A stretch of 64,000 nt of DNA from Pseudomonas saudiphocaensis (GCF_000756775.1 NZ_CCSF01000001.1:1612001-1676000), one strand, 5' to 3'. Positions 53,529 to 61,974 are shown, numbered from the stretch's first letter. The notes: generated by a model from the sequence alone, not told the origin. Numbers and translations: made by a program.

Positions 53529-54458
53529 ATGAGCGCCGACTATCCTCGTGACCTCATCGGCTATGCCGGCAACCCACCCCATCCCAAGTGGCCGGGCAAT
53601 GCGCGCATCGCGTTGTCGTTCGTCCTCAACTATGAAGAAGGCGGCGAGCGCTGCATTCTGCATGGCGACAAAGAGTCGGAGGCGTTTCTCTCCGAGATGG
53701 TCGCCGCCCAGCCACTGCAGGGCGTGCGCAACATGAGCATGGAATCGCTCTACGAATATGGCAGTCGCGCCGGCGTCTGGCGCCTGCTCAAGCTGTTCAA
53801 GAAACACGATATTCCGCTGACCATCTTCGCCGTCGCCATGGCTGCACAGCGCCATCCTGAAGTGATCAAGACGATGGTCGCCGAAGGTCATGAGATCTGC
53901 AGCCACGGCTATCGCTGGATCGACTACCAGTACATGGACGAGGCGCAGGAACGCGAGCACATGCTCGAAGCCATCCGCATCCTCACCGAGATCACCGGTG
54001 AGCGTCCGCTGGGCTGGTACACCGGCCGCACCGGCCCGAACACCCGCCGGCTGGTGCGCGAGGAAGGCGGCTTCCTCTACGACAGCGACACCTACGACGA
54101 CGACCTGCCCTATTGGGACCCGGAAAGCACCCCGAAAAAGCCGCACCTGGTGATCCCCTACACCCTGGACACCAACGACATGCGCTTTACCCAGGTGCAG
54201 GGCTTCAACAGCGGCGACGACTTCTTCACCTACCTGAAAGACGCCTTTGACGTGCTCTACGCCGAGGGCGCCGAAGCGCCGAAGATGCTCACCATCGGCA
54301 TGCACTGCCGCCTGCTCGGCCGCCCTGCGCGCTTGGCATCACTGCAGCGATTCATCGAATACGTGCAGGGTCATGAGCAGGTATGGTTCGCCCGCCGCGT
54401 CGATATCGCCCGCCACTGGCATGCCACCCACCCCTTCAAGCAGGAGAGCGCGAAATGA
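53529..54458 (+). CDS. puuE: allantoinase, PuuE type
   Basis: 309 residues, polysaccharide-deacetylase-like fold of the PuuE family. It starts YPRDLIGYAGNPPHPKWPG and has NYEEGGERCILHGD, GHEICSHGYRWIDYQ, WYTGRTGPNTRRLV and TIGMHCRLLGRPARL. It hydrolyses (S)-allantoin to allantoate without the metal-dependent fold of AllB. First gene of puuE-uraD-allA-puuD; its stop overlaps the uraD ATG (ATGA). Confidence 0.96.
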   Translation: MSADYPRDLIGYAGNPPHPKWPGNARIALSFVLNYEEGGERCILHGDKESEAFLSEMVAAQPLQGVRNMSMESLYEYGSRAGVWRLLKLFKKHDIPLTIFAVAMAAQRHPEVIKTMVAEGHEICSHGYRWIDYQYMDEAQEREHMLEAIRILTEITGERPLGWYTGRTGPNTRRLVREEGGFLYDSDTYDDDLPYWDPESTPKKPHLVIPYTLDTNDMRFTQVQGFNSGDDFFTYLKDAFDVLYAEGAEAPKMLTIGMHCRLLGRPARLASLQRFIEYVQGHEQVWFARRVDIARHWHATHPFKQESAK

Positions 54459-54970
54459 GCCGCTTCCAGACGATCAAGCCGTCCAGCATGGACCGCGACA
54501 CCTTTGTCGCCGCCTTCGCCGACATCTACGAGCATTCGCCCTGGGTCGCGGAGCAGGCCTATGACCTGGGCGTCGATGAGACCCTGGACATCATCGAGGT
54601 ACTGCACCAGCGCATGTCGCAGATCCTGCTCAAGGCACCGCGCGAAACCCAGCTGGCGCTGATCAACGCGCACCCGGACCTGGCCGGCAAGGCTGCCGTA
54701 CGCGGCGAACTGACTGCGTCCAGCACCTCGGAGCAGGCCGGCGCCGGCATTCACGAATGCACTGCCGAAGAATTCGCCCGCTTCACCGAACTCAACGCGG
54801 CCTACAAGGAGAAGTTCGGCTTCATCTTCATCATGGCGGTAAAGGGCAGCAACCGGCACCAGATCCTCGCGGCCTTCGAGGAACGCCTGCACAACACCCC
54901 GGAAGAGGAATTCACCCGCGCTGTAAACGAGATCAACAAGATCGCGCTGTTCCGCCTGCAGGCGATGTAA
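54455..54970 (+). CDS. uraD: OHCU decarboxylase
   Basis: 171 residues from the ATG at 54455. UraD signatures are FVAAFADIYEHSPWVAEQAY, INAHPDLAGKAAV, FTELNAAYKEKFGFIFIMAVKG and EEFTRAVNEINKIALFRL. The active-site His is in NAHPDL. It decarboxylates OHCU to (S)-allantoin and is translationally coupled to puuE. Confidence 0.96.
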   Translation: MSRFQTIKPSSMDRDTFVAAFADIYEHSPWVAEQAYDLGVDETLDIIEVLHQRMSQILLKAPRETQLALINAHPDLAGKAAVRGELTASSTSEQAGAGIHECTAEEFARFTELNAAYKEKFGFIFIMAVKGSNRHQILAAFEERLHNTPEEEFTRAVNEINKIALFRLQAM

Positions 54971-55010
54971 GCCGGTCATCTAATAACAACGAATTGAAGA
55001 GTAACCAGCC

Positions 55011-55520
55011 ATGCGCACACTCAAGATAGAGCCGTTGACCAAGGAAGCTTTCGCCCCGTTCGGTGACGTGATCGAAACCGAAGGCAGTGAGTATTTCATG
55101 ATCAACAACGGCTCCACCCGCCGCTATCACAAGCTGGCGACGGTCGAGACGGCGCAGCCGGAAGATCAGGCCATCATCAGCATTTTCGCGGCTGACGCCC
55201 TGGAAATGCCGCGTGTGATCAAGATGCTGGAACGTCATCCGCTGGGCAGCCAGGCGTTTATCCCGCTGCTCGGCCATCCCTTTCTGGTCGTGGTCGCGCC
55301 TGCTGGCGATGAACCTGTACCAGGTGCTGTCCGCGCCTTCCGTAGCAACGGAAGGCAGGGCGTCAATTACCACCGCGGCGTCTGGCACCACCCGGTGCTG
55401 ACGATCGAAAAGCGGGATGAATTCCTGGTGGTCGATCGCAGCGGTTCTGGCAACAACTGCGACGAGCATTTCTTTAGCGAGGATGAGCTGTACCTCGACC
55501 CCCACCGGGACTCGCAGTGA
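55011..55520 (+). CDS. allA: ureidoglycolate lyase
   Basis: 169 residues, complete AllA cupin fold: IEPLTKEAFAPFGDVIET, HPLGSQAFIPLLGHPFLVVVAP and GVWHHPVLTIEKRDEFLVVDR. It cleaves ureidoglycolate to glyoxylate and urea, the last step of the pathway. It follows uraD directly; the alc gene that I recall between uraD and allA in P. aeruginosa is not here. Confidence 0.95.
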   Translation: MRTLKIEPLTKEAFAPFGDVIETEGSEYFMINNGSTRRYHKLATVETAQPEDQAIISIFAADALEMPRVIKMLERHPLGSQAFIPLLGHPFLVVVAPAGDEPVPGAVRAFRSNGRQGVNYHRGVWHHPVLTIEKRDEFLVVDRSGSGNNCDEHFFSEDELYLDPHRDSQ

Positions 55521-55599
55521 GCGCAACACAGGCTTTCCGCTACGAGTCGAATAACAAGAAACAACGGTCGGTTCGCCGACCGCGCGAGAGGTAAAAATC

Positions 55600-56835
55600 G
55601 TGGACGCACATCTCACCGAATGGCTGAACCTGGGTATTCGCTGGATTCACATGATCGTCGGCATCGCCTGGATCGGTGCCTCCTTCTACTTCGTCTGGCT
55701 GGAGAACAACCTCAACCGCAGCAATCCGCGGGAAGGCCTGTCGGGCGATCTATGGGCAATTCACGGTGGCGGCATCTACCACCTGGAGAAGTACAAGCTC
55801 GCCCCGCCGCAAATGCCGGAAAACCTGCACTGGTTCAAGTGGGAGGCCTACACCACCTGGCTGTCGGGCGTCGCCCTACTGATGGTGGTCTACTACCTCA
55901 ATCCCGGCCTGTACCTTGTCCTGCCGGGCAGTGACCTGTCCCCTGCAGCCGCGGTGGCCATCGGCTTCGGTTCGCTGATCGTCGGCTGGTTCGTCTATGA
56001 CCTGCTTTGCGACTCCGGTCTGGGCAAGACCCCGGCGCTGCTCGGCCTGGTCCTGTTCGTTCTGGTAATCGCCGCTTGCTGGGGCTATTCGCAGATCTTC
56101 AGCGGCCGTGCTGCCTACATCCATACCGGTGCGCTGATCGGCACCATCATGGTCGGCAACGTGTTCCGCATCATCATGCCGGCCCAGCGTGCGCTGGTGA
56201 AGGCGATCGAAGAGAACCGTACCCCGGACCCGGTACTGCCGGCCAAGGGCCTGCTGCGCTCGCGCCACAACAACTACTTCACCCTGCCGGTGCTGTTCAT
56301 CATGATCAGCAACCACTTCCCGAGCACCTACGGCAGCGAATACAACTGGCTGATCCTGGCTGCACTCGGCGCGTTGTCGGTACTGGTACGTCACTACTTC
56401 AACACCCGCCACGACAGCAACCGCTTCGCCTGGGCGCTGCCTGCCGCAGCGGTCGGCATGATCTGCCTGGCCTTCGTGCTGTCGCCGAACCGCCAGCCGG
56501 TGCCGCAGAACCTTGCGCCGACCACACCGGAGCAAGCCAGCATCAGCGAGCAGCAGAACAACGCTGAAAGCCATAGCCAGTTCAGCAAGGTCAGCAGCGT
56601 GATCGAAGAACGTTGCACGGTGTGCCATTCGGCCAAGCCCACCAGCCCTCTGTTCAGCGCAGCGCCAGCCGGCGTGATGTTCGACACCCCCGAACAGATC
56701 CAGCAGATGGCGGCCAAGATCCATGCGCAGACGATTGCCAGCCAGATCATGCCGCTGGGCAACATCACGCAGATGACTCAGGAAGAGCGTGATCTGCTGG
56801 CCACCTGGATTGCTCAGGGAGCGCAGATCAACTGA
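55600..56835 (+). CDS. puuD: membrane-bound urate hydroxylase with C-terminal cytochrome c
   Basis: 411 residues from a GTG at 55600 (GAGAGG upstream). About eight membrane segments in residues ~10-300, with IRWIHMIVGIAWIGASFYFVWLE at the start. A cytoplasm/periplasm linker and a heme c-binding CTVCH (C339, C342, H343) in the C-terminal domain follow; the distal Met is probably in SQIMPLGN. This is the PuuD fold, which oxidises urate to 5-hydroxyisourate and passes electrons to the respiratory chain, replacing soluble uricase. Confidence 0.95.
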   Translation: MDAHLTEWLNLGIRWIHMIVGIAWIGASFYFVWLENNLNRSNPREGLSGDLWAIHGGGIYHLEKYKLAPPQMPENLHWFKWEAYTTWLSGVALLMVVYYLNPGLYLVLPGSDLSPAAAVAIGFGSLIVGWFVYDLLCDSGLGKTPALLGLVLFVLVIAACWGYSQIFSGRAAYIHTGALIGTIMVGNVFRIIMPAQRALVKAIEENRTPDPVLPAKGLLRSRHNNYFTLPVLFIMISNHFPSTYGSEYNWLILAALGALSVLVRHYFNTRHDSNRFAWALPAAAVGMICLAFVLSPNRQPVPQNLAPTTPEQASISEQQNNAESHSQFSKVSSVIEERCTVCHSAKPTSPLFSAAPAGVMFDTPEQIQQMAAKIHAQTIASQIMPLGNITQMTQEERDLLATWIAQGAQIN

Positions 56836-56877
56836 GGGCTGAAGGCCTTCGCCAGCAGCGCTCTGAACGCTGCAACT

Positions 56878-56904
56878 GCAGCCCGCCATGTGCGGGCTGC
56901 TTGC
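56878..56904 (+). terminator. hairpin after puuD
   Basis: GCAGCCCGC / GCGGGCTGC stem, 5-nt loop, followed by TTGCT only. Weak U-tract. Confidence 0.5.
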
Positions 56905-56934
56905 TATCTGATGGCCAATCGACAGTTCCAGACA

Positions 56935-56978
56935 TTGTGTACAATAGGAAAATTATTTGTTTGGCAACTTGTCTACAA
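56935..56978. promoter_or_regulatory. two GntR-type operators before the second tsx-like gene
   Basis: TTGTGTACAA (56935-56944) and TTGTCTACAA (56969-56978), 34 bp apart, each one base from TTGTATACAA. Paired spacing similar to allE. They lie ~300 bp before the porin ATG. Confidence 0.65.
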
Positions 56979-56996
56979 TTGCTATAGTTAAAATAA

Positions 56997-57012
56997 CTGA
57001 CCGCCCGGACAA
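56997..57012. promoter_or_regulatory. possible RutR-like palindrome
   Basis: CTGACCGCCCGGACAA fits the half-sites TGACC and GGaCA but not the AT-rich centre. A weak site just after the GntR operators. The remaining 57013-57273 has a GGAGTC/GACTCC hairpin (57103) and a 48-codon frame at 57078 that lacks a ribosome site. I see no gene. Confidence 0.35.
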
Positions 57013-57273
57013 CAATTCGGCAGATCAGGCACCAGTCCTAAGCCATGACGAACAATAAATAACAGGCAGGCTGAACCATGCTCCCAAGCGAATTCCGGAG
57101 TCTTCTGACTCCTCCCTCATCAGCGATAACAAGACGGGCCTGCACCGAGCCTACGCCGGCGTCTTCACTGTTTTCATTGCCCGATCAGGCTGACCCCGCC
57201 CCCTTTTGCTGCGGCATGTGACTGCGCAGTGAAATTACCGTCAAAGCCACAATAAAAAACCAAGGGTACTCAG

Positions 57274-58098
57274 ATGAACTTCAAACTCGCTCCGCTCTCC
57301 CTCGCCCTGGCCGGCTCTCTGCTCGCTGCTCCGGCCTTTGCTGAAATGCATTGGCAGAACAACAGCCTGACCTATCTGTACGGCAAGAACTTCGCCGTTG
57401 ACTCTGGCCAGGACGGCCGTGAAGCCGACATTCAGCAGACCATTACCTTCGAGCACGCCAGTGGCTGGAACTGGGGCGACATGTTCCTGTTCGTCGATCA
57501 CAAGTGGTTCAACGGCCATTCGGGCAAGGACGGCCGTACTTACTACGGCGAGTTCAGCCCGCGCCTGTCGCTGGGCAAGGTCACCGGCAAGGATCTGTCC
57601 TTCGGCCCGATCAAGGATGTGCTGATCTCCGCCACCTATGAGCGCGGTGAAAGCCAGGCCGACGGCACGCCGAACCAGAATTACCTGCTCGGCCCGGCGG
57701 TGGACCTGGAAGTGCCCGGCTTCGACCGCTTCGCCATCAACACTTACTACCGCAAGCCCGACGGCGCCACCGGCAAGGCCAGCGGCCAATGGCAGATCAC
57801 CCCGACCTGGGCCATGACCATTCCGGTAGGCAAGTCCGACATCCTCTTCGACGGCTACATCGACTGGGTGGTCAACGACGCCGGCTCGAAGAACAGCCCC
57901 GACTACGTGGCGAAGAACCTGCACATCAACCCGCAGATCAAGTACGACCTGGGCAAGGCCCTGGACAAGAAGGCGGGCATGCTCTACGTCGGTATCGAAT
58001 ACGACTACTGGAGCAACAAGTACGGCATCGAAGACAGCAGCGCCTTCAACACCGATAACAACGTCGTCAACTTTATCGTCAAGGCGCACTACTTCTAA
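57274..58098 (+). CDS. Tsx/OmpK-like nucleoside-specific outer-membrane channel (copy 2)
   Basis: 274 residues; signal peptide SLALAGSLLAAPAFA. Barrel blocks are the same as copy 1 (NNSLTYLYGKNFAVDSG, FEHASGWNWGDMFLFVDHKW, DNNVVNFIVKAHYF). Small insertions near residues 45 and 127 set it apart. It carries GntR-type operators, so this copy is likely the one induced with the ureide genes, while copy 1 sits with the ABC transporter. Confidence 0.92.
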   Translation: MNFKLAPLSLALAGSLLAAPAFAEMHWQNNSLTYLYGKNFAVDSGQDGREADIQQTITFEHASGWNWGDMFLFVDHKWFNGHSGKDGRTYYGEFSPRLSLGKVTGKDLSFGPIKDVLISATYERGESQADGTPNQNYLLGPAVDLEVPGFDRFAINTYYRKPDGATGKASGQWQITPTWAMTIPVGKSDILFDGYIDWVVNDAGSKNSPDYVAKNLHINPQIKYDLGKALDKKAGMLYVGIEYDYWSNKYGIEDSSAFNTDNNVVNFIVKAHYF

Positions 58099-58140
58099 GT
58101 TTTCATCGCGCCGGAGATGAGAAAAAGCCGTTAGGCCTAA

Positions 58141-58170
58141 TGCCAGTCAGTCAACCTGACTGGCATTTTT
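58141..58170 (+). terminator. terminator of tsx-like copy 2
   Basis: Perfect 10-bp stem TGCCAGTCAG / CTGACTGGCA, 5-nt loop, T5. Confidence 0.92.
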
Positions 58171-58301
58171 GTTTGTCCTCTAGTCAGGGCAGATCTGCGC
58201 TTTTTGTAAAACCGAATTTATTTGCGAGCTTTTCACGAGCCCGCATAAAAGCTCGTGACCAGGGCTACTCCTATACAGTCCAGCCGAGTGCCCAGCTTTT
58301 C

Positions 58302-58334
58302 TGTAGGAGCGAACTTGTTCGCGAACTCTCGCAG
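58302..58334. repeat. REP-like element
   Basis: TGTAGGAGCGAACTTGTTCGCGAA is the usual pseudomonad REP core. It lies in the 335-bp gap between tsx copy 2 and the chemoreceptor gene (58099-58433). Other content there is a CACGAGC/GCTCGTG pair at 58233-58256, and no gene. Confidence 0.65.
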
Positions 58335-58385
58335 GCCAACCACAGCGCAGAACCACAAGAGCAGGCTCGCGGCCAAGGCCCACCC

Positions 58386-58419
58386 CCACGGAGGCCGAGC
58401 AACTGCTCGGCCTCCGTGG
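58386..58419 (-). terminator. long hairpin after the chemoreceptor gene
   Basis: Perfect 15-bp stem CCACGGAGGCCGAGC / GCTCGGCCTCCGTGG, loop AACT, 15 bp beyond the stop on the minus strand. No T-run. Confidence 0.55.
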
Positions 58420-58433
58420 TCGTCCTAGGTTTC

Positions 58434-60365
58434 CTACAGCCGGAAACTACCCATCTTGCGCTGCAGATCCTCGGCCAAGCGGCTCAGCTCCCGGCATCGC
58501 TCCAGGCAACCCTGGACTTCGCTCGCTGTGCTCTGGGCCAGATCGGCGATTCCCTGGACGTTGTGAGTGATCTCTTCGGTAACGCTGCTTTGCTCCTCGG
58601 TCGCGGCCGCCACCTGGGTGTTCATATCGCTGATCGCTTCGATCTGCTCGGTGATGGTCGCCAAAGAGGTGCCGGTGCGCTGGCTGGCCTGCACACCGGT
58701 GCCGGTTGCCGCCTGCCCGGCATGCATCGAGGTGACCGCGTTCTCCGCGCCACTCTTGAGCCCCTGGATCATCTGCTGAATCTCGTCGGTGGAGGCCTGG
58801 GTCCGGCTGGCGAGTGTGCGGACTTCATCGGCCACCACCGCAAAACCACGCCCCATTTCACCGGCTCGGGCCGCCTCGATGGCAGCGTTGAGCGCCAGCA
58901 GGTTGGTCTGTTCGGAAATGCTGCGAATCACTGCCAGCACCTTGTCGATATCAGCCACCTGTTGCGCCAGATCTGTCACGGCCTCTGCGGCATCGCCGAT
59001 GTCGCCGGACATGCGCTCTATATGCGCGATGGACTCACCCACCACCGTGCGCGCCTGCAGCGCTTCTCCACGCGCGCCCTGGGATGCCTGCGCCGCGTTG
59101 CTGGCATTACGGGCGATCTCCTGTACGGTCAGCCCCATCTCATGCACAGCCGTAGCGACCATGTCGGTCATCTCATTCTGCCGGCCAGCGCGCCCGGCAG
59201 TGTTGTCCACCACCTGAGACACCTGTACCACCGCCTCGCGCAGCTGCTCGCTGGTGGTCAGCACATCGCCAATCAAAACGCGCAGGCTGGCGATAAAACG
59301 ATTGAACCCACGGGCAAGATCACCCAGCTCATCGGCCCTGCTCTCGTCCAGCCGCCGAGTGAGATCACCACCGCCGCCACCGATCTCCACCAGGGCGCTG
59401 GTGACCTGGCGGATCGGTCTGACCAGTCCGCGCGCCAGCAACACCACCAGGAAGAGGAAAAACAGCGCCACCCCCAGACCGATCAGGCTGGTGCTCCACA
59501 GCGTCTGCCGCGCTTCACCAAAGATCTGAGTTTCCGGCACTTCGCTGACAAGCATCCAACCGAGACTCTGTATCGGCTGTGCCAGCGCCATGAAAGCTTC
59601 GCCGTCGCGCTCAAAACGAACCGTCTGCTTCTCGCCGCCCAGCAGTCGTCCGGCCGCCTCGCCGCCCATAAGCCTGGCCAGTTCCGCGCTGTCGTTGTAG
59701 TCGCTGTTCGGGTGGACCATGACGCGTCCGGCGGCATTGACGAGATAGACCTCACCCCGCTCGCCGAAGCGAAACCCGCTGATCAGCTCGGACATCGTCT
59801 GCAGGCTGTAGCCCAGCCCGACGGCACCCAGCTTGCGACCGTCGGCGACGATGCGCTGGTTGATGAACATCGTCGGCTGGCGCGTGGCTTTGTCGATATC
59901 GATGTCGACACGGCTGTCCCGGTTGCCATCGATCAAGCTATAGAACCAGCCCTCGCTCGGGTTGCTGCGGTCGAGCACCCGCGTCAGTCCACTTTCGGTG
60001 TGGTAATGACCGCTGGCGAGAACGGCGATGGAGGTAGTCAGCGCCCCCTGCTGCGCGCGCACCCCCTCAAGATAACGGCTCATGGTTTCCGCCTGCTCAG
60101 CACTCTCGCCATTGAGCAGCCAGTCTTGGACCAGCGTATTTCCGGCTATTCCCGCCGCGGCCGTGATCGGAGCGGTCAAGGTGCGCTCGATATCGTTGCG
60201 GATGGCGGTGACATTGGCCGGCAACGCTTCGCCGACCAGATATCGCTCAGCCAGGCGATTGACCGCCGAGGAATACACCAGGATGACAATCAGGATGCTG
60301 GTCAACAGGGCTGCGCCCATGCTGACAATCAGCTGCCACTGGATGCTGCGATTCATAAAGCCCAT
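58434..60365 (-). CDS. methyl-accepting chemotaxis protein with dCache sensor, probably purine-responsive
   Basis: 643 residues from the ATG at 60365 (GAGGT upstream); a 59-residue extension is possible but unlikely. TM1 at ~12-35 ([20 protein letters not shown]), a large periplasmic dCache-type sensor (~40-290; [20 protein letters not shown] and [18 protein letters not shown]), TM2 at ~298-320, HAMP, and the signalling tip [19 protein letters not shown]. No C-terminal CheR pentapeptide. A perfect TTGTATACAA lies 31 bp before the ATG, linking the receptor to the purine regulon. P. putida McpH is a characterised purine chemoreceptor of this kind. Confidence 0.92.
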   Translation of the reverse strand: MGFMNRSIQWQLIVSMGAALLTSILIVILVYSSAVNRLAERYLVGEALPANVTAIRNDIERTLTAPITAAAGIAGNTLVQDWLLNGESAEQAETMSRYLEGVRAQQGALTTSIAVLASGHYHTESGLTRVLDRSNPSEGWFYSLIDGNRDSRVDIDIDKATRQPTMFINQRIVADGRKLGAVGLGYSLQTMSELISGFRFGERGEVYLVNAAGRVMVHPNSDYNDSAELARLMGGEAAGRLLGGEKQTVRFERDGEAFMALAQPIQSLGWMLVSEVPETQIFGEARQTLWSTSLIGLGVALFFLFLVVLLARGLVRPIRQVTSALVEIGGGGGDLTRRLDESRADELGDLARGFNRFIASLRVLIGDVLTTSEQLREAVVQVSQVVDNTAGRAGRQNEMTDMVATAVHEMGLTVQEIARNASNAAQASQGARGEALQARTVVGESIAHIERMSGDIGDAAEAVTDLAQQVADIDKVLAVIRSISEQTNLLALNAAIEAARAGEMGRGFAVVADEVRTLASRTQASTDEIQQMIQGLKSGAENAVTSMHAGQAATGTGVQASQRTGTSLATITEQIEAISDMNTQVAAATEEQSSVTEEITHNVQGIADLAQSTASEVQGCLERCRELSRLAEDLQRKMGSFRL

Positions 60366-60395
60366 GGTGCTTACCTCGGTCTTGTCGATTATTTT

Positions 60396-60405
60396 TTGTA
60401 TACAA
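60396..60405. promoter_or_regulatory. GntR-type operator before the chemoreceptor gene
   Basis: Perfect TTGTATACAA in a T-rich tract, 31 bp upstream of the ATG, probably overlapping the promoter. Confidence 0.7.
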
Positions 60406-60563
60406 AACGGGAACAGCCAGATCGCTATCGGCAGGCTTAAAAATATCCTTAATTCCATCCGTCGGCGCGGCGGCTTTCCGCTACAGCCGCGTCTTTCGAT
60501 TGGCTGACCTGCAGCGCCGAGAACCTGATCACCCGGTCCCATGGAACAAAAATTAGTTCAATC

Positions 60564-60573
60564 TTGTATACAA
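60564..60573. promoter_or_regulatory. GntR-type operator before ydcZ-like gene
   Basis: Perfect TTGTATACAA, 62 bp before the transporter ATG on the other side of the same divergent region. Confidence 0.7.
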
Positions 60574-60634
60574 TGGGAAGAATTCCGGCACATTCGCAGG
60601 TGCCGCCTGCATACCTGTCTTAACGGAGGAATTC

Positions 60635-61084
60635 ATGCCCACAGTTGCCTGGTGGTTGCTCGCATTACCCCTGATTGCCGGAGCGATGTTGCCCCTGCAG
60701 GCCGGCATGAATGGCGAAGTCGCGCGCCATCTGTCCAGCGTGATGAATGCCGCGCTGGTCTCCTTCGCAGTCGGCACGCTGGCGCTGCTCGTTATCGTGC
60801 TGGTCCAGCGTGATCTGCCGAGCCTGCAGGGCCTGCGCGGAATTACCTGGTGGCACTGGAGCAGTGGCCTGCTTGGCGTCTTCCTGATCGCTACCGCGGC
60901 TTTCGCGGCTCCGCGTGTGGGAGCTTCGCTGTTTATGGCCCTGTTGCTGGCCGGGCAATTGCTGATGGCGCTGATGCTCGATCACTACGGCTGGGCTGGC
61001 TATCGCCAGGCGTCGATCAGCCTGAGCAAGGTTGGCGGCATCGTGCTGGTGTTCGTCGGCGTATGGCTGATTCGGCGCGGCTGA
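60635..61084 (+). CDS. YdcZ-family (DUF606) DMT transporter
   Basis: 149 residues, five hydrophobic segments, complete for the short YdcZ group. Signature stretches are LIAGAMLPLQAGMNGEVARHL, WWHWSSGLLGVFLI and PRVGASLFMALLLAGQLLMALMLDHYG. Such half-size drug/metabolite proteins dimerise. Ligands are unknown. The GntR operator implies a role with purines or their breakdown products. Confidence 0.9.
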   Translation: MPTVAWWLLALPLIAGAMLPLQAGMNGEVARHLSSVMNAALVSFAVGTLALLVIVLVQRDLPSLQGLRGITWWHWSSGLLGVFLIATAAFAAPRVGASLFMALLLAGQLLMALMLDHYGWAGYRQASISLSKVGGIVLVFVGVWLIRRG

Positions 61085-61202
61085 ACCGGCCGGCTCGGTA
61101 GCGCCCTTGAGCCCACGGCCTCGGCTTGAGCGGCATCTGACGCAGGTGCTAGCATTCCGGACCAGGCCAGCCGGCCTCCTCGTAGCAAATCGAATAGGCC
61201 CA

Positions 61203-61817
61203 ATGTCCAGCATCCGAGAGCGCAACAAAGAGTTGATTCTGCGCGCTGCCAGCGAAGAGTTTGCCGAAAAGGGCTTCGCCGCCTGCAAGACCAGCGATAT
61301 CGCCGACCGTGCAGGCCTACCCAAGCCCAACGTCTACTACTACTTCAAGAGCAAGGAAAACCTCTATCGAGAGGTGCTGGAAAGCATCGTCGAACCCCTG
61401 CTCGAAGCTTCGGCGCCGTTCAATCAGCCGGGCCACCCTGCCGAGGTGCTGCGCGCTTATATCCGCACCAAGATCCGTATCTCGCGCGAGCACGCCTGTG
61501 CCTCAAAGGTATTCGCCAGCGAAATCATGCACGGCGCCCCGCACCTGTCCGCCGAGCGCACCGAGCAGCTCAACGCCCAGGCCGCACATAACATCGCCTG
61601 CATCCAGAGCTGGATCGATCAGGGCCTGATGGCCAAGGTCGACCCCAGCCATCTGCTGTTCAGCATCTGGGCGGCGACCCAGACCTACGCCGACTTCGAT
61701 TGGCAGATATCAGTCGTGACCGGAAAGGACAAACTGGATGACGCTGACTACGAGGCAGCGGCCGAGACCATCATCCGCATGGTGCTCAAGGGCTGCGAGG
61801 TGCAGGAACCGGCGTAG
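61203..61817 (+). CDS. RutR-like TetR-family transcriptional regulator (2)
   Basis: 204 residues from the ATG at 61203; a longer frame upstream has no ribosome site. HTH at ~12-55 (LILRAASEEFAEKGFAACKT, then ADRAGLPKPNVYYYFKSKEN) and the same C-terminal layout as the regulator at 36119 (ASKVFASEIMHGAPHL, WAATQTYADFDWQISVVTGK). It is shorter and lacks that protein's N-terminal leader. Second candidate for the 16-bp palindromes; no such site is evident before this gene. Confidence 0.9.
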   Translation: MSSIRERNKELILRAASEEFAEKGFAACKTSDIADRAGLPKPNVYYYFKSKENLYREVLESIVEPLLEASAPFNQPGHPAEVLRAYIRTKIRISREHACASKVFASEIMHGAPHLSAERTEQLNAQAAHNIACIQSWIDQGLMAKVDPSHLLFSIWAATQTYADFDWQISVVTGKDKLDDADYEAAAETIIRMVLKGCEVQEPA

Positions 61818-61858
61818 GCTGGATCATGGCGCGCCGCGTCCCAACGCACGGAGACGCG

Positions 61859-61974
61859 GTGGATGTAGAAAGCGACATCCACCCCACGAAAATGCTGCCG
61901 CGTATCTCAAGACGCAGCGGTAAACACCGGGGCAGAACCCGGCGTAGGGTGGAAGACTGCGAAGCATCTTCCAC
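61859..61974. repeat. two short inverted repeats
   Basis: GGTGGATGT...ACATCCACC (61859-61883) and GTGGAAGA...TCTTCCAC (61949-61974), the latter after CGTAGGG. Related palindromes occur at 47165, 49695 and 50079. The 61818-62128 gap otherwise holds the terminator at 62059 and no gene. Confidence 0.55.

Noticed and set aside
57078-57224. 48-codon frame before tsx copy 2
   Set aside because: No ribosome site and unnatural composition; more likely an untranslated leader.
58140-60440. 766-codon plus-strand frame opposite the chemoreceptor gene
   Set aside because: The minus strand encodes a complete MCP with the invariant signalling tip; the plus frame is His/Gln/Arg-rich and runs through a terminator and REP element.
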